A stretch of 46,476 nucleotides of DNA from Denitromonas sp. (lineage in GTDB: Bacteria; Pseudomonadota; Gammaproteobacteria; Burkholderiales; Rhodocyclaceae). The translations under genes and the position numbers were made by a program. The stretch spans positions 1 to 46,476 of the forward strand of contig NZ_JAUCBR010000003.1 of the NCBI RefSeq assembly GCF_034676725.1, read 5' to 3'. Below, piece after piece: positions 39,061-46,135 of this stretch. The notes below the pieces were generated by a model. The model saw nothing but the letters and a program-made list of their open reading frames with translations, was not told the origin of the DNA and did no database searches. Within the stretch, counting starts at the first letter, position 1, and every line of letters starts with the position of its first letter.

Positions 39061-39127
39061 GTCTTTCGGTCCCTAGACTTTTTGCCGCTTTCTCTGTCCA
39101 GCAGACCGGGTTTTTCCTCCTGCGACT

Positions 39128-39174
39128 AATCTATCAAAACTCGAATTTTGATGCAATCAAAATTCTAATTTTGA
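39128..39174 (-). promoter_or_regulatory. Promoter of the korA-trwL operon with two operators
   Basis: Minus strand: TTGCAT (39156-39151), 17 bp, TAGATT (39133-39128). Operator palindromes lie at 39157-39174 (TCAAAATTCTAATTTTGA, perfect outside the centre) and 39134-39151 (one degenerate half), start to start 23 bp. The trwN stop codon lies inside the upstream operator. Confidence 0.8.
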
Positions 39175-39875
39175 CGTGGCGCCATCCTGGCGCCCTCCCG
39201 CGCGGTGGAGGTATTGAAGGCGTCTCCTGCGGCCCGGGAGAATGCATCCCCGATGCCCGCATCATCTTCGTTACCCGGCTGCTTCCGGTCGCGTTCGTCC
39301 GCTTTGCTGTACTCGTTTACCGAGATCGGACGCGCGCTTGACCGCAGTTTTACCGGCTCTCCGGGGGTTTGGGAAATCGGGGCCAATGCCGGAATCGGCA
39401 GTGCTGCATTCGCCGCTACCTTCATGACATACCCGTTTGCGAAGCCCTTGCTGAAATCCCCGGTGTTGTAACAAGACAATGCGGCGTGGAGGGCCGGTTG
39501 GCCCTCGCCGTATTTCGGGACGGCGCGGCGATAGCAGTCACTCAATACCGTCGCTGCGCCCTTCAGGTTGATGCAGGGATCGAACAGATCCTCGACGCTC
39601 ATTCCCAACCAGCCGAGATTGCGCACGTTGATCTGCCCGACACCGGCATCAAAGTTGTAGCCGTTGGCCTGCAGCCATTCGGCCGTCGCCACCGCTTCGG
39701 CCTTCGTCTGGGGTTGCCGGGGTAATCGCGCCCCGCCGTTGATGCCAATAGCGAAGGGATTGCCCGCCGACTCCTGGCGCACGATGGCGGCCAGTGTCGT
39801 GACGTGGACCTGCGGGGCGCATTCCTGCGCGAGTAGGGCGAACTCGAACATATCTGCGCTCAGGGCATGCCCCAT
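39165..39875 (-). CDS. trwN: TrwN, VirB1-type lytic transglycosylase
   Basis: 236 aa. SLT domain: TTLAAIVRQESAGNPFAIGINGG (catalytic Glu in RQESAGNP), NYNFDAGVGQINVRN-type motif (NGYNFDAGVGQINVRNLGWLG) and ALSCYNTGDFSKGFANGYV. It opens the peptidoglycan for assembly. No clear signal peptide. The C-terminal 60 residues are polar. Start overlaps the TrbM-like stop by 16 nt. Confidence 0.93.
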   Translation of the reverse strand: MGHALSADMFEFALLAQECAPQVHVTTLAAIVRQESAGNPFAIGINGGARLPRQPQTKAEAVATAEWLQANGYNFDAGVGQINVRNLGWLGMSVEDLFDPCINLKGAATVLSDCYRRAVPKYGEGQPALHAALSCYNTGDFSKGFANGYVMKVAANAALPIPALAPISQTPGEPVKLRSSARPISVNEYSKADERDRKQPGNEDDAGIGDAFSRAAGDAFNTSTAREGARMAPRQN

Positions 39876-40438
39876 TCGTACTTGCAGAGTTGCCCGCCTT
39901 CATAGAACTCACCCGGCTGCAGATACTCCTGGTTGGACCAATAGCCGCTGCCCGGCTTGCACGTCTTTTTCTTCACCGGCATGTCGATGCGGGTGAGCGG
40001 GTGATTCGCATAGGTCTTGCAGACCTGGGGGATGTCGGCCATGCAGCCGCCGCCCAGGAGGGCGAAGCCGCCTTCTCTCTCGCACCCACCCCACAGATAG
40101 GCGTTGAGCTGCGGGATCATCGTTTCGGGATCGCAGTGGCCCGCGCCGTTCACGATGGCATTGATCAGCGACGGCATGCCTTCCTCGCTCGAAGCGGGGC
40201 ACTCCTCGAGAAAGTCGCGACGTGCCTTGATCGTGTCTTTGGGCTTCTTCTTCTTGATCGAGAAATAGCGCTTCAGGGCCGGTTCGCATTCGTGCGGCGG
40301 CTGACCTGAAGACAGGCACAGGATTGCCTCGCAGGCGTCCTTCTCGTCGCCCTCAAGCACTTCTTGCGCAACCGCCGTCGTTGCGTTACTGATTACAAGC
40401 GCGGCCGCAGTGATCATGAGTGTTCGCGTTGCTTTCAT
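39860..40438 (-). CDS. TrbM/KikA-family transfer protein
   Basis: 192 aa. Signal peptide 1-24 (TLMITAAALVISNATTAVAQ), then the TrbM pattern CEAILCLSSGQPPHECEPALKRYFSI and CKPGSGYWSNQEYLQ with many Cys, probably forming periplasmic disulfides. TrbM-type proteins are accessory factors of conjugation in IncP and IncN plasmids. First gene of the trwN operon; GAGGAAG precedes ATG. Confidence 0.88.
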   Translation of the reverse strand: MKATRTLMITAAALVISNATTAVAQEVLEGDEKDACEAILCLSSGQPPHECEPALKRYFSIKKKKPKDTIKARRDFLEECPASSEEGMPSLINAIVNGAGHCDPETMIPQLNAYLWGGCEREGGFALLGGGCMADIPQVCKTYANHPLTRIDMPVKKKTCKPGSGYWSNQEYLQPGEFYEGGQLCKYEWGMP

Positions 40439-40465
40439 GGCTTCCTCTTGTGATGGTATTACTTG

Positions 40466-40483
40466 TCAAAATTTCAATTTTGA
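40466..40483. promoter_or_regulatory. Operator between the TrbM-like gene and the H-NS-like gene
   Basis: TCAAAATTTCAATTTTGA, the fourth copy of the trw operator, 28 bp upstream of the TrbM-like start and about 90 bp upstream of the divergent H-NS-like gene. It could regulate both. Confidence 0.75.
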
Positions 40484-40571
40484 TGCATCATGGCATCGGG
40501 ATATCGGCGTGTCAAGCGTTCGGCCATGAAATGCGAGCCGCGTATGATAAATCAAAAAAGCGAGGCAGGAC

Positions 40572-40868
40572 GTGATAGAAGTCAACACTATGTCTACCGA
40601 GGAGCTGCAGGAGGCTCGTGCGGTGATCGACGCAGAATTGAAGAAGCGAGAGGCAAAGACACGTGCAGAGGCGAGGAAAAAAATCCTCGAACTTGCAGAG
40701 TCGAACGAAATTGATCTTGAGATTCTGGCAGCTTCGGCCAAAGGGCATAAGCGCTATCGCAACCCTGACAATCAGTTCGAGACGTGGAGCGGCAAAGGCC
40801 GACAGCCTCGGTGGGTCAAGGAGCACCTGGCAGCGGGGCGCCCCTTGAGTGATCTGGAGATAACTTAG
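40572..40868 (+). CDS. H-NS-like xenogeneic silencing protein
   Basis: 98 aa from GTG 40572 (GAGG six bases upstream), or 92 aa from ATG 40590. N-terminal coiled coil (about 7-50), C-terminal H-NS DNA-binding domain (KRYRNPDNQFETWSGKGRQPRWVKEHLAAGRPLSDLEI), with the core motif here KGRQPRWV. Plasmid-borne H-NS proteins bind AT-rich DNA and hide the new plasmid from host regulation. The AT-rich trw operators are likely within its reach. Less GC-rich codon use than neighbours. Confidence 0.88.
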   Translation: MIEVNTMSTEELQEARAVIDAELKKREAKTRAEARKKILELAESNEIDLEILAASAKGHKRYRNPDNQFETWSGKGRQPRWVKEHLAAGRPLSDLEIT

Positions 40869-40900
40869 GGCGTATGACGAACGTCTAGGAGGCGAAGGCC

Positions 40901-41314
40901 ATGACCAGGAACAACATCGTGCGATTTCCCGGGGCCGGCGCGCGGCTGCGCGGCGTGATGCCGGATGCCGGCCGTGGGCCGGCGAACGACGAAGCGGGGC
41001 CGGGCGCCGGCGAGATGCCGGGCGCGGTGCCGCGCTCGGCCGGCGGCAGGGCTGTGACGGGTGCGCTTCGCGCGCTGCGCTACGCCCTCTTCCTCCTGCT
41101 CATGTGGGTGCGCGGTCCGCTGCGCTTCCTGCTTGGGCTTGTGGGGGTGCCGGCGCTGATCGCCTCGCCTATGGTCTGGCTCGGCTACGAAGGCGCGAAC
41201 AAGGGCGAACTGCTCCTGTTGTGCGCCGGGGGCGGGTTTGGTGCCTTCGCGCTCGCGTGGTTCTACGACTCGCTCGTGCTGGCCTTGGCACCCGAGCCGA
41301 TTTTTCTCAACTAG
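40901..41314 (+). CDS. Membrane protein with cytoplasmic N-terminus
   Basis: 137 aa. Residues 1-55 are Gly/Ala/Pro-rich and soluble; then about three membrane helices (around 57-70, 77-93 and 105-122). No family recognised. AGGAGG 8-10 nt before the ATG. Confidence 0.65.
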   Translation: MTRNNIVRFPGAGARLRGVMPDAGRGPANDEAGPGAGEMPGAVPRSAGGRAVTGALRALRYALFLLLMWVRGPLRFLLGLVGVPALIASPMVWLGYEGANKGELLLLCAGGGFGAFALAWFYDSLVLALAPEPIFLN

Positions 41315-41333
41315 CTCTATGGAAGGACAACGG

Positions 41334-41567
41334 ATGAAAGCTCCGAAGCTGCAGATTCAGGATGGTGTCGACGCGCGTCGCGTGCGCACAAAGCTCCGTC
41401 TGAACCAGGCGGAATTTTGGGGGCCACTGAACGTCACGCAGTCGGGCGGGTCGCGCTATGAGTCCGGGCGCGACATGCCGGGGTCGGTCAAGCTCTTGGT
41501 CAACATCGTCCACGGGACGCCGCGCCAGGCCGAGCGGCTGGTGAGCTACCTTCGGACGAAGGAATGA
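41334..41567 (+). CDS. Small helix-turn-helix protein
   Basis: 77 aa from ATG 41334 with GGAAGGAC 5-8 nt upstream. RRVRTKLRLNQAEFWGPLNVTQSGGSRYESGRDMPGSVKLLVNIVHG is a Cro/XRE-type helix-turn-helix. Probable transcription regulator or an antitoxin-like partner. Its stop overlaps the start of the next gene (ATGA). Confidence 0.75.
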   Translation: MKAPKLQIQDGVDARRVRTKLRLNQAEFWGPLNVTQSGGSRYESGRDMPGSVKLLVNIVHGTPRQAERLVSYLRTKE

Positions 41568-42286
41568 CCATGCCTCGTGTGTTTCGCGCTGTGTTGCCGA
41601 AGGTGCGCGATTTCCTCGCCTTTTGGGAGCAAGCAGGGCGATCACGTTACGCTGTGCGCGAGATTGGCACTGTGACGCACCTGCAGCTCGATGAATGGGT
41701 CTTCTCGGACGATCGCGACGCGATGATGCGCGAGGTGTTGTCTTGGGATGCGCAGGGGCTGACCTTTGTTTGGTGTGACCCGACCGACGCCGAGCGTGCT
41801 GAGTGGGGCGACGATCTGGAAGGGTTATGGCACGTCCCTGGGCTGCCCGACTATTTGGGGGATGCCTTCGCGGATCTGCCGCCACGTGAGGCCGCGCCGA
41901 ATCAGGAGGTGCTGCGCCGCGCCTTCTTCGATGCCATCCTGAAGACCTCGGAGTGCTACGGCTTCTTCGAGCTCGACATGCTCGACTCCCGGGACTACTT
42001 GCGGGATTGGGCACACGATGACGACAAGCTCGATCGCCCCGAGGTGTATCGGGCGCAGCGCTACTTTGGCGTGATCGAGCGCGTGCACGAAGACCGCTGG
42101 GGGGTTCTGCCGCACTGGACTCTCTACGTGGGGCGGCGCCACGCGCGGGTTCAGCGCAGCCAGCTCGAGGCGGTCGGCTTGGCTGTTGATCACCTGGTCG
42201 GCATGACTTGTGTGGTCAACGGGCTCGACGAGGCCGTGATGATCGGGAGCCTGTCGATTCCCGCGGCGGCGGCGACATCCTCGTAG
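41564..42286 (+). CDS. Hypothetical protein coupled to the HTH gene
   Basis: 240 aa, acidic (many Asp), soluble. Residues such as WVFSDDRDAMMREVLSWDAQGLTFVWCDPTDAERAEWGDDLEGLWHVPGLPDYLGDAFADLP are distinctive but unrecognised. The four-base overlap with a small HTH gene resembles a toxin-antitoxin order, which is only a possibility. ATG 41570 is a second possible start. The left half of cassette E begins four bases after its stop. Confidence 0.7.
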   Translation: MTMPRVFRAVLPKVRDFLAFWEQAGRSRYAVREIGTVTHLQLDEWVFSDDRDAMMREVLSWDAQGLTFVWCDPTDAERAEWGDDLEGLWHVPGLPDYLGDAFADLPPREAAPNQEVLRRAFFDAILKTSECYGFFELDMLDSRDYLRDWAHDDDKLDRPEVYRAQRYFGVIERVHEDRWGVLPHWTLYVGRRHARVQRSQLEAVGLAVDHLVGMTCVVNGLDEAVMIGSLSIPAAAATSS

Positions 42287-42289
42287 TGT

Positions 42290-42418
42290 CCATTCCCGGC
42301 CTTGTGGCCGGGAACCGGGTGCTGCCAGGGTTTCGCTATTCGCTCATCCCTTCCGCTGCGCTGCAGGGACCGCTGCGCGGCCCTTCTGCCCCCTTGTCCT
42401 TGCGCCGTCCCGGCGCCG
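42290..42418 (+). repeat. Cassette copy E, left part
   Basis: Matches 9007-9135 over 129 bp with a few substitutions, then stops abruptly at CGGCGCCG. The right part resumes at 44494. Confidence 0.93.
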
Positions 42419-42430
42419 CTTGTTATTAAT

Positions 42431-43132
42431 CTAGACTCTTGATGTTGCAGCCAGCGGGGCGACTCCTTCCCCGTCGTGTAAGTTTTCTCGATTGGACTGT
42501 GAGTGATTTGTATAGGTTGGCCACGTCGGGTAATACTCGTCCGCTTGATTGCCCCACACGTCCCAGCCGTCACGCGGCCCGCGTGCAAACAGTTCCAGGA
42601 ACGGGCCAGGGCTGCACGATTCCACAATGTCGTAAAACTCATCCGGCTTGCGCGAGTGTTCGCGCTTCTGAGTCGCCAGGAAATTCACTTGCCGCCGACC
42701 TGGTGCAAGCGTCCGGGCGTTCTTGCCACGGACACCGAACAGCACCAGCTCGGTGACGTTGCGGAAGTAGAAGCCAACGCCGCGTCCATCCGGCCCGCCG
42801 TCCTTGCGTACCTTGTGCCAGACGATATTGCTTTTGTATGAGAAGCCCCAGGCTTCCAGCACCTTGATACCTTCCGGCAGCAGGGCATTGGGCACCCACA
42901 AATACAGGTGCGCCGTGTCGGCCGTCAGTTGCTCGACCGGCAGCGCCATGATGTCGTCCAGCGTCATCGTGCCGTAGCGGGACAGGCGCTTGTGTTCCGG
43001 GGCCATCTTGCCGGTGCGGTTCTGGAACTGCCACGGCGGATCGGCCAGGATGGTATGAAAGCGCCGGCCACCATGCCGGGCCAACAGATCCCGCCCTGCG
43101 TCTGATGCCGTGTCGGCCTTATTCTTCGTCAT
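42431..43132 (-). CDS. MT-A70-family adenine DNA methyltransferase
   Basis: 233 aa. Catalytic motif DPPW at residues 31-34 (FHTILADPPWQFQNRTG), then HLYLWVPNALLPEGIKVLEAWGFSYKSNIVWHKV and the C-terminal SAM-side motif PGPFLELFARGPRDGWDVWGNQ. It should methylate adenine in a short DNA site and protect against the partner nuclease. The start overlaps the nuclease stop (ATGA). Confidence 0.9.
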   Translation of the reverse strand: MTKNKADTASDAGRDLLARHGGRRFHTILADPPWQFQNRTGKMAPEHKRLSRYGTMTLDDIMALPVEQLTADTAHLYLWVPNALLPEGIKVLEAWGFSYKSNIVWHKVRKDGGPDGRGVGFYFRNVTELVLFGVRGKNARTLAPGRRQVNFLATQKREHSRKPDEFYDIVESCSPGPFLELFARGPRDGWDVWGNQADEYYPTWPTYTNHSQSNRENLHDGEGVAPLAATSRV

Positions 43133-43947
43133 GGGTTCCAGTCCTCAATAAGTTTTGGTGTGATGCCGAACACCAGGACAGGACAGCCGCCGTGTCGGCC
43201 GGCGTTTAGCCGGTACAGGAGCTTGCCCATCCATGTCGTGCTGGCACCGTATTTCGCTCTTACGGTCTTGCCGACTTCCTCGCCCGCCTTGTTCAGTTGC
43301 GGCACCACGTCAAAGACCGGGTTTAGCTTCTCGCTGCGCGTGACCATGACGCCGGCGCTAATCAGGCCGCATTCATGGAAGGCACGCAGGGCGTACAGAT
43401 CCCGGTCAAAGGTTTGATCCTTCGAGTTCCATTCCAGATCGAAGGCCACCCGGCCCTTTACGTAGTCGATCTTGTGGCCGTCGATGAAGTTCTCGATCAT
43501 GCGCGGCGTGCTTTCCGACCGCTTCACTTTCTTGACCTTCCCGTTGGCAAGGAACAGCTCGTCATATTCCTGCATCCTCACCAGCAAATCGCCTTGAATC
43601 CGAGACTCGACCCAGCCCGCCGGCCGCAAGGTGCGGGAAAACTTCTTCGGCATGTCCGATTCGTTCCCGCCTGGCGTTCCAATGTCCCGCGTGGTGATGC
43701 GGAAGGCGAGTAATGCCGCCTCGATCTCGGCCAGCTCGGCCGGGAAGGAGTTAGCCAGGATCGCGGCCGCGTGCCGGTAGCTGTACACGTCATAAAGCGC
43801 CCGCACTTCGGCGCTGATGTACCGCTCAACGTCGGCCGCTGAATCGGCATTAGGACCGGGGCGCAGCGCAACATCATCAACGCCGTTCGCTTCGGTTTCC
43901 TGTTCCTCGCTCCCGTTGTCCAGATCTGGATCTTGTTCGTTTGCCAT
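43129..43947 (-). CDS. BglII/BstYI-like type II restriction endonuclease
   Basis: 272 aa. The region HKIDYVKGRVAFDLEWNSKDQTFDRDLYALRAFHECGLISAGVMV (about 158-203) fits the PD-(D/E)xK core of BglII-type enzymes, with D161, E172 and K176 as likely active-site residues. The first 45 residues are acidic and probably disordered. Overlap with an adenine methyltransferase supports the call. BglII-type targets contain GATC; an AGATCT lies at 43922-43927 inside the gene. A 29-codon upstream ORF (ATG 43966, after AAGGAGG) overlaps the start in another frame and may limit translation. Confidence 0.75.
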   Translation of the reverse strand: MANEQDPDLDNGSEEQETEANGVDDVALRPGPNADSAADVERYISAEVRALYDVYSYRHAAAILANSFPAELAEIEAALLAFRITTRDIGTPGGNESDMPKKFSRTLRPAGWVESRIQGDLLVRMQEYDELFLANGKVKKVKRSESTPRMIENFIDGHKIDYVKGRVAFDLEWNSKDQTFDRDLYALRAFHECGLISAGVMVTRSEKLNPVFDVVPQLNKAGEEVGKTVRAKYGASTTWMGKLLYRLNAGRHGGCPVLVFGITPKLIEDWNP

Positions 43948-44040
43948 GTAAAGTGTTTGCAGCCATTGCTTTGCCTCCTTGATAGGCGGGTTCTGGTTAG
44001 GCTGATCGACCGGTTGCCCCCGGTCAGTCAGCCGCTTTAC

Positions 44041-44232
44041 TTATTTCGCGGTCGAGATCACTTCCAGGCGCTTCAGGCGCTGTTCCAGGTCGGTCGCAGC
44101 CTTCAGGACCTCGATGCCTAGTTCAGCCAGCAGCGGATTGTTTGCCGCCGCTAGGGCCTTCACATCACTGACAAGCAAGGCGGCGCATTGCGCCGCCTTC
44201 GTTACGTTCTCGCGTTCCGTATCGCTCAACAT
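44041..44232 (-). CDS. Small helical protein of the restriction island
   Basis: 63 aa (MLSDTERENVTKAAQCAALLVSDVKALAAANNPLLAELGIEVLKAATDLEQRLKRLEV...), two amphipathic helices. No family recognised. Overlaps the upstream RHH gene by 7 nt, so expressed with it. Possibly a small partner of that regulator. Confidence 0.65.
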   Translation of the reverse strand: MLSDTERENVTKAAQCAALLVSDVKALAAANNPLLAELGIEVLKAATDLEQRLKRLEVISTAK

Positions 44233-44429
44233 GCCGCCCCCTTCTGGTCGGTAGTCCTTCGGTCAAAGGGCAGGCTGGCTTGCCGGCCTTGTGTTGACTG
44301 CCGGACATACTCGCGCATGAAATCCCGAATCAATACCGAGGCGGGCCGGTCGTTTGCCTTGGCCGCTCTCAGAAAGGCTTGTTTCAGATCAGCATCGACG
44401 CGGCAGGTGAAGTTTGTTTGCTGTTCCAT
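44226..44429 (-). CDS. Ribbon-helix-helix regulator of the restriction island
   Basis: 67 aa. NFTCRVDADLKQAFLRAAKANDRPASVLIRDFMREYV is a ribbon-helix-helix fold as in plasmid regulators and antitoxins. First gene of the island's operon, with a perfect palindrome just upstream, so it is probably the operon's autorepressor, delaying or limiting nuclease synthesis in the way C proteins do in other systems. GGATG precedes ATG. Confidence 0.8.
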   Translation of the reverse strand: MEQQTNFTCRVDADLKQAFLRAAKANDRPASVLIRDFMREYVRQSTQGRQASLPFDRRTTDQKGAAC

Positions 44430-44460
44430 CCTGCATCCTCTTAATGACGCCGTATGTACT

Positions 44461-44488
44461 ATGCACTAACATCGTAGTGCATGCAATT
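44461..44488 (-). promoter_or_regulatory. Operator and possible promoter of the restriction island
   Basis: Palindrome ATGCACTA-ACATCG-TAGTGCAT (44461-44482), 8-bp arms. On the minus strand TTGCAT lies at its upstream edge and CATAGT 17 bp later overlaps its downstream edge, giving a weak promoter that a bound regulator would block. Confidence 0.65.
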
Positions 44489-44493
44489 GGTTT

Positions 44494-44910
44494 GCGCCTG
44501 CGGCGCGAAGTGCTGGCCACCTCATCCCCCCGCCCTTCCCCGCTGAGCGGGGAAGGGAGCCGAACGGTCGCGTTCGATCCTCGGGGGCAGGGGTGAAGAA
44601 CCCTACCCCTGCCCCTCTCGGTGAGCGTCTGGTCGCTTCAACCAGGTAAAGGGTGCGGCTTCGCCCCTGTCCTCGCCCGTTCGGTGCTCGGGCTGCGCCC
44701 TGCGCTCCGCATGCGGCCTGTGGGCAGGCCCTTGACCTGGCTTCCGCTCGATGGGTCTGCAACGGTCAAAAACATATTGACCGCTATTGACTCGCCCCCT
44801 GTTTTGTCCTATAATTGTCCTATCGGCATCGGGTGATGCCGAGGCCTCGGGAGCCGCGGCGGCAACCGCGCCCGGGGCGGTTCAACAGTCCTAGCAGGAG
44901 GTTGCAGGCG
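44494..44910 (+). repeat. Cassette copy E, right part
   Basis: Matches 9203-9608 and the rest of the leader, including the 240-bp structured segment, promoter and both leader hairpins. The last bases differ (AGGAGGTTGCAGGCG before ATG 44911). Confidence 0.93.
44787..44823 (+). promoter_or_regulatory. Cassette E promoter with StbA-type boxes
   Basis: TTGACT (44787-44792), 17 bp, TATAAT (44810-44815), with TTGTCCTAT boxes at 44804-44812 and 44815-44823. Confidence 0.88.
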
Positions 44911-45210
44911 ATGAGTAGTCATCATGAGTGGGTGGAGCAGATTGCGGCCGAGCACGACGAACTGAAGCCTTTCGCGCCCGAGAACGGCCAGCCGCTGCGT
45001 TTCGCCATCGGTGATCGTGTGATCTACACCAACCCGGCCGGCATCGAATTCCGGTTTTCCATCACGGGCTTCTATCGGCCGGCTGTGCCGTGCGGCCAGT
45101 ATGCCCGTGGCGCTCGATACCTCGTCAATTCCTCGTCGCCGTGGTTCCCGGTGGCTGAGTCTTGCCTGCGTCCGGACGACGCCGATGCAGGGCTCAAGGG
45201 GGTGGCATGA
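44911..45210 (+). CDS. Small protein, first gene of cassette E
   Basis: 99 aa, soluble (MSSHHEWVEQIAAEHDELKPFAPENGQPLRFAIGDRVIYTNPAGIEFRFSITGFYRP...). The middle FAIGDRVIYTNPAGIEFRFSITGFY looks like a small beta-barrel. No family recognised. AGGAGG is in the cassette leader. The stop overlaps the start of the cytosine methyltransferase (ATGA). Confidence 0.75.
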   Translation: MSSHHEWVEQIAAEHDELKPFAPENGQPLRFAIGDRVIYTNPAGIEFRFSITGFYRPAVPCGQYARGARYLVNSSSPWFPVAESCLRPDDADAGLKGVA

Positions 45211-46121
45211 TCGGGATCGACCTCTTTGCCGGCGCCGGGGGTTTCACCGAGGGCGCACGCTTGGCCGGCGTGCATGTCGCCTACGCCGCCAATCACTGGC
45301 CGCTTGCCGTGTCCTTCCATCAGGCGAACCACCCCGAGACGCGCACTGACTGCCAGGACGTGCAGCAAGCCGACTGGCGGCAGGTGCCGCGCCATGACGT
45401 GCAGCTCGCATCGCCGGCGTGCCAGGGTCACACGCCCGCCCGCGGCAAGGAGCGCCCCTACCACGACGCGCTGCGCAGCACCGCGTGGGCGGTGGTGAGC
45501 TGCGCCGAGTACCACCGTAGCGAGGCGGTTGTCGTGGAGAACGTGCCGGCCTTCCTGAACTGGACGCTTTACCCGGCTTGGGAAGACGCGATGCGCCGGC
45601 TCGGCTATGCCGTGGCGCCGCATCTGATCGACGCGGCCGATCATGGCGTGCCCCAGCACCGGGAAAGGCTGTTCCTTGTGTGCACGCGCTCGCGCTCCCC
45701 GCTGCAGCTCGCGCTGCCCAAGCGCCCGCATCGACCGATTGCCGACGTGATCGAGTGGGATGCGCATGCGTGGAGTCCGATCGAGCGGCCGGGGCGCAGC
45801 GAGGCCACGTTGCGGCGCATCGCGGCGGGCCGGGCTGTCTTCGGCGAGCGCTTCGTCGCGCCCTACTACTCGAATGGCAGCGGCTTGACCGGGCGCAGCA
45901 TTGATCGGCCGATCGGCACCATCACGACGTGCGATCGCTGGGCTGTGATCGACGGCGACCGGATGCGCATGCTCCAGGTGTCGGAGGCAAAGGCGGCGAT
46001 GGGTTTTCGTAGTGACTACGTGCTGCCCAGCGCCAAGAAGCCCGCGATGCACATGCTCGGCAATGCCGTGCCCCCGATCGTCGCGGCCGACGTGCTCGAA
46101 GCGCTGCGCGCTGCCGCCTGA
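45207..46121 (+). CDS. C5-cytosine DNA methyltransferase
   Basis: 304 aa. Motif I GIDLFAGAGGFTEG (3-16), catalytic loop ASPACQGHTPARG with Cys72, ENV at 111-113, QHRERLFLV (motif VIII), and MLGNAVPPIVAADVLEAL (motifs IX-X). The usual PCQ has Ala in place of Pro next to the Cys. Shorter than typical C5 enzymes, with a reduced target-recognition region. No partner nuclease adjacent, so probably a solitary protective methylase (anti-restriction) expressed on entry from cassette E. Confidence 0.92.
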   Translation: MIGIDLFAGAGGFTEGARLAGVHVAYAANHWPLAVSFHQANHPETRTDCQDVQQADWRQVPRHDVQLASPACQGHTPARGKERPYHDALRSTAWAVVSCAEYHRSEAVVVENVPAFLNWTLYPAWEDAMRRLGYAVAPHLIDAADHGVPQHRERLFLVCTRSRSPLQLALPKRPHRPIADVIEWDAHAWSPIERPGRSEATLRRIAAGRAVFGERFVAPYYSNGSGLTGRSIDRPIGTITTCDRWAVIDGDRMRMLQVSEAKAAMGFRSDYVLPSAKKPAMHMLGNAVPPIVAADVLEALRAAA

Positions 46122-46135
46122 CAGGAGAGCCCACC

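Larger units (their letters stand above)
42419..44493. mobile_element. Restriction-modification island inserted into cassette E
   Basis: 2,075 bp replacing the 67 bp that correspond to 9136-9202 of cassette A. Less GC-rich than its surroundings, all genes on the minus strand, with its own operator. No transposase, terminal repeat or target duplication visible, so entry by homologous or illegitimate recombination is more likely than transposition. Confidence 0.75.
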
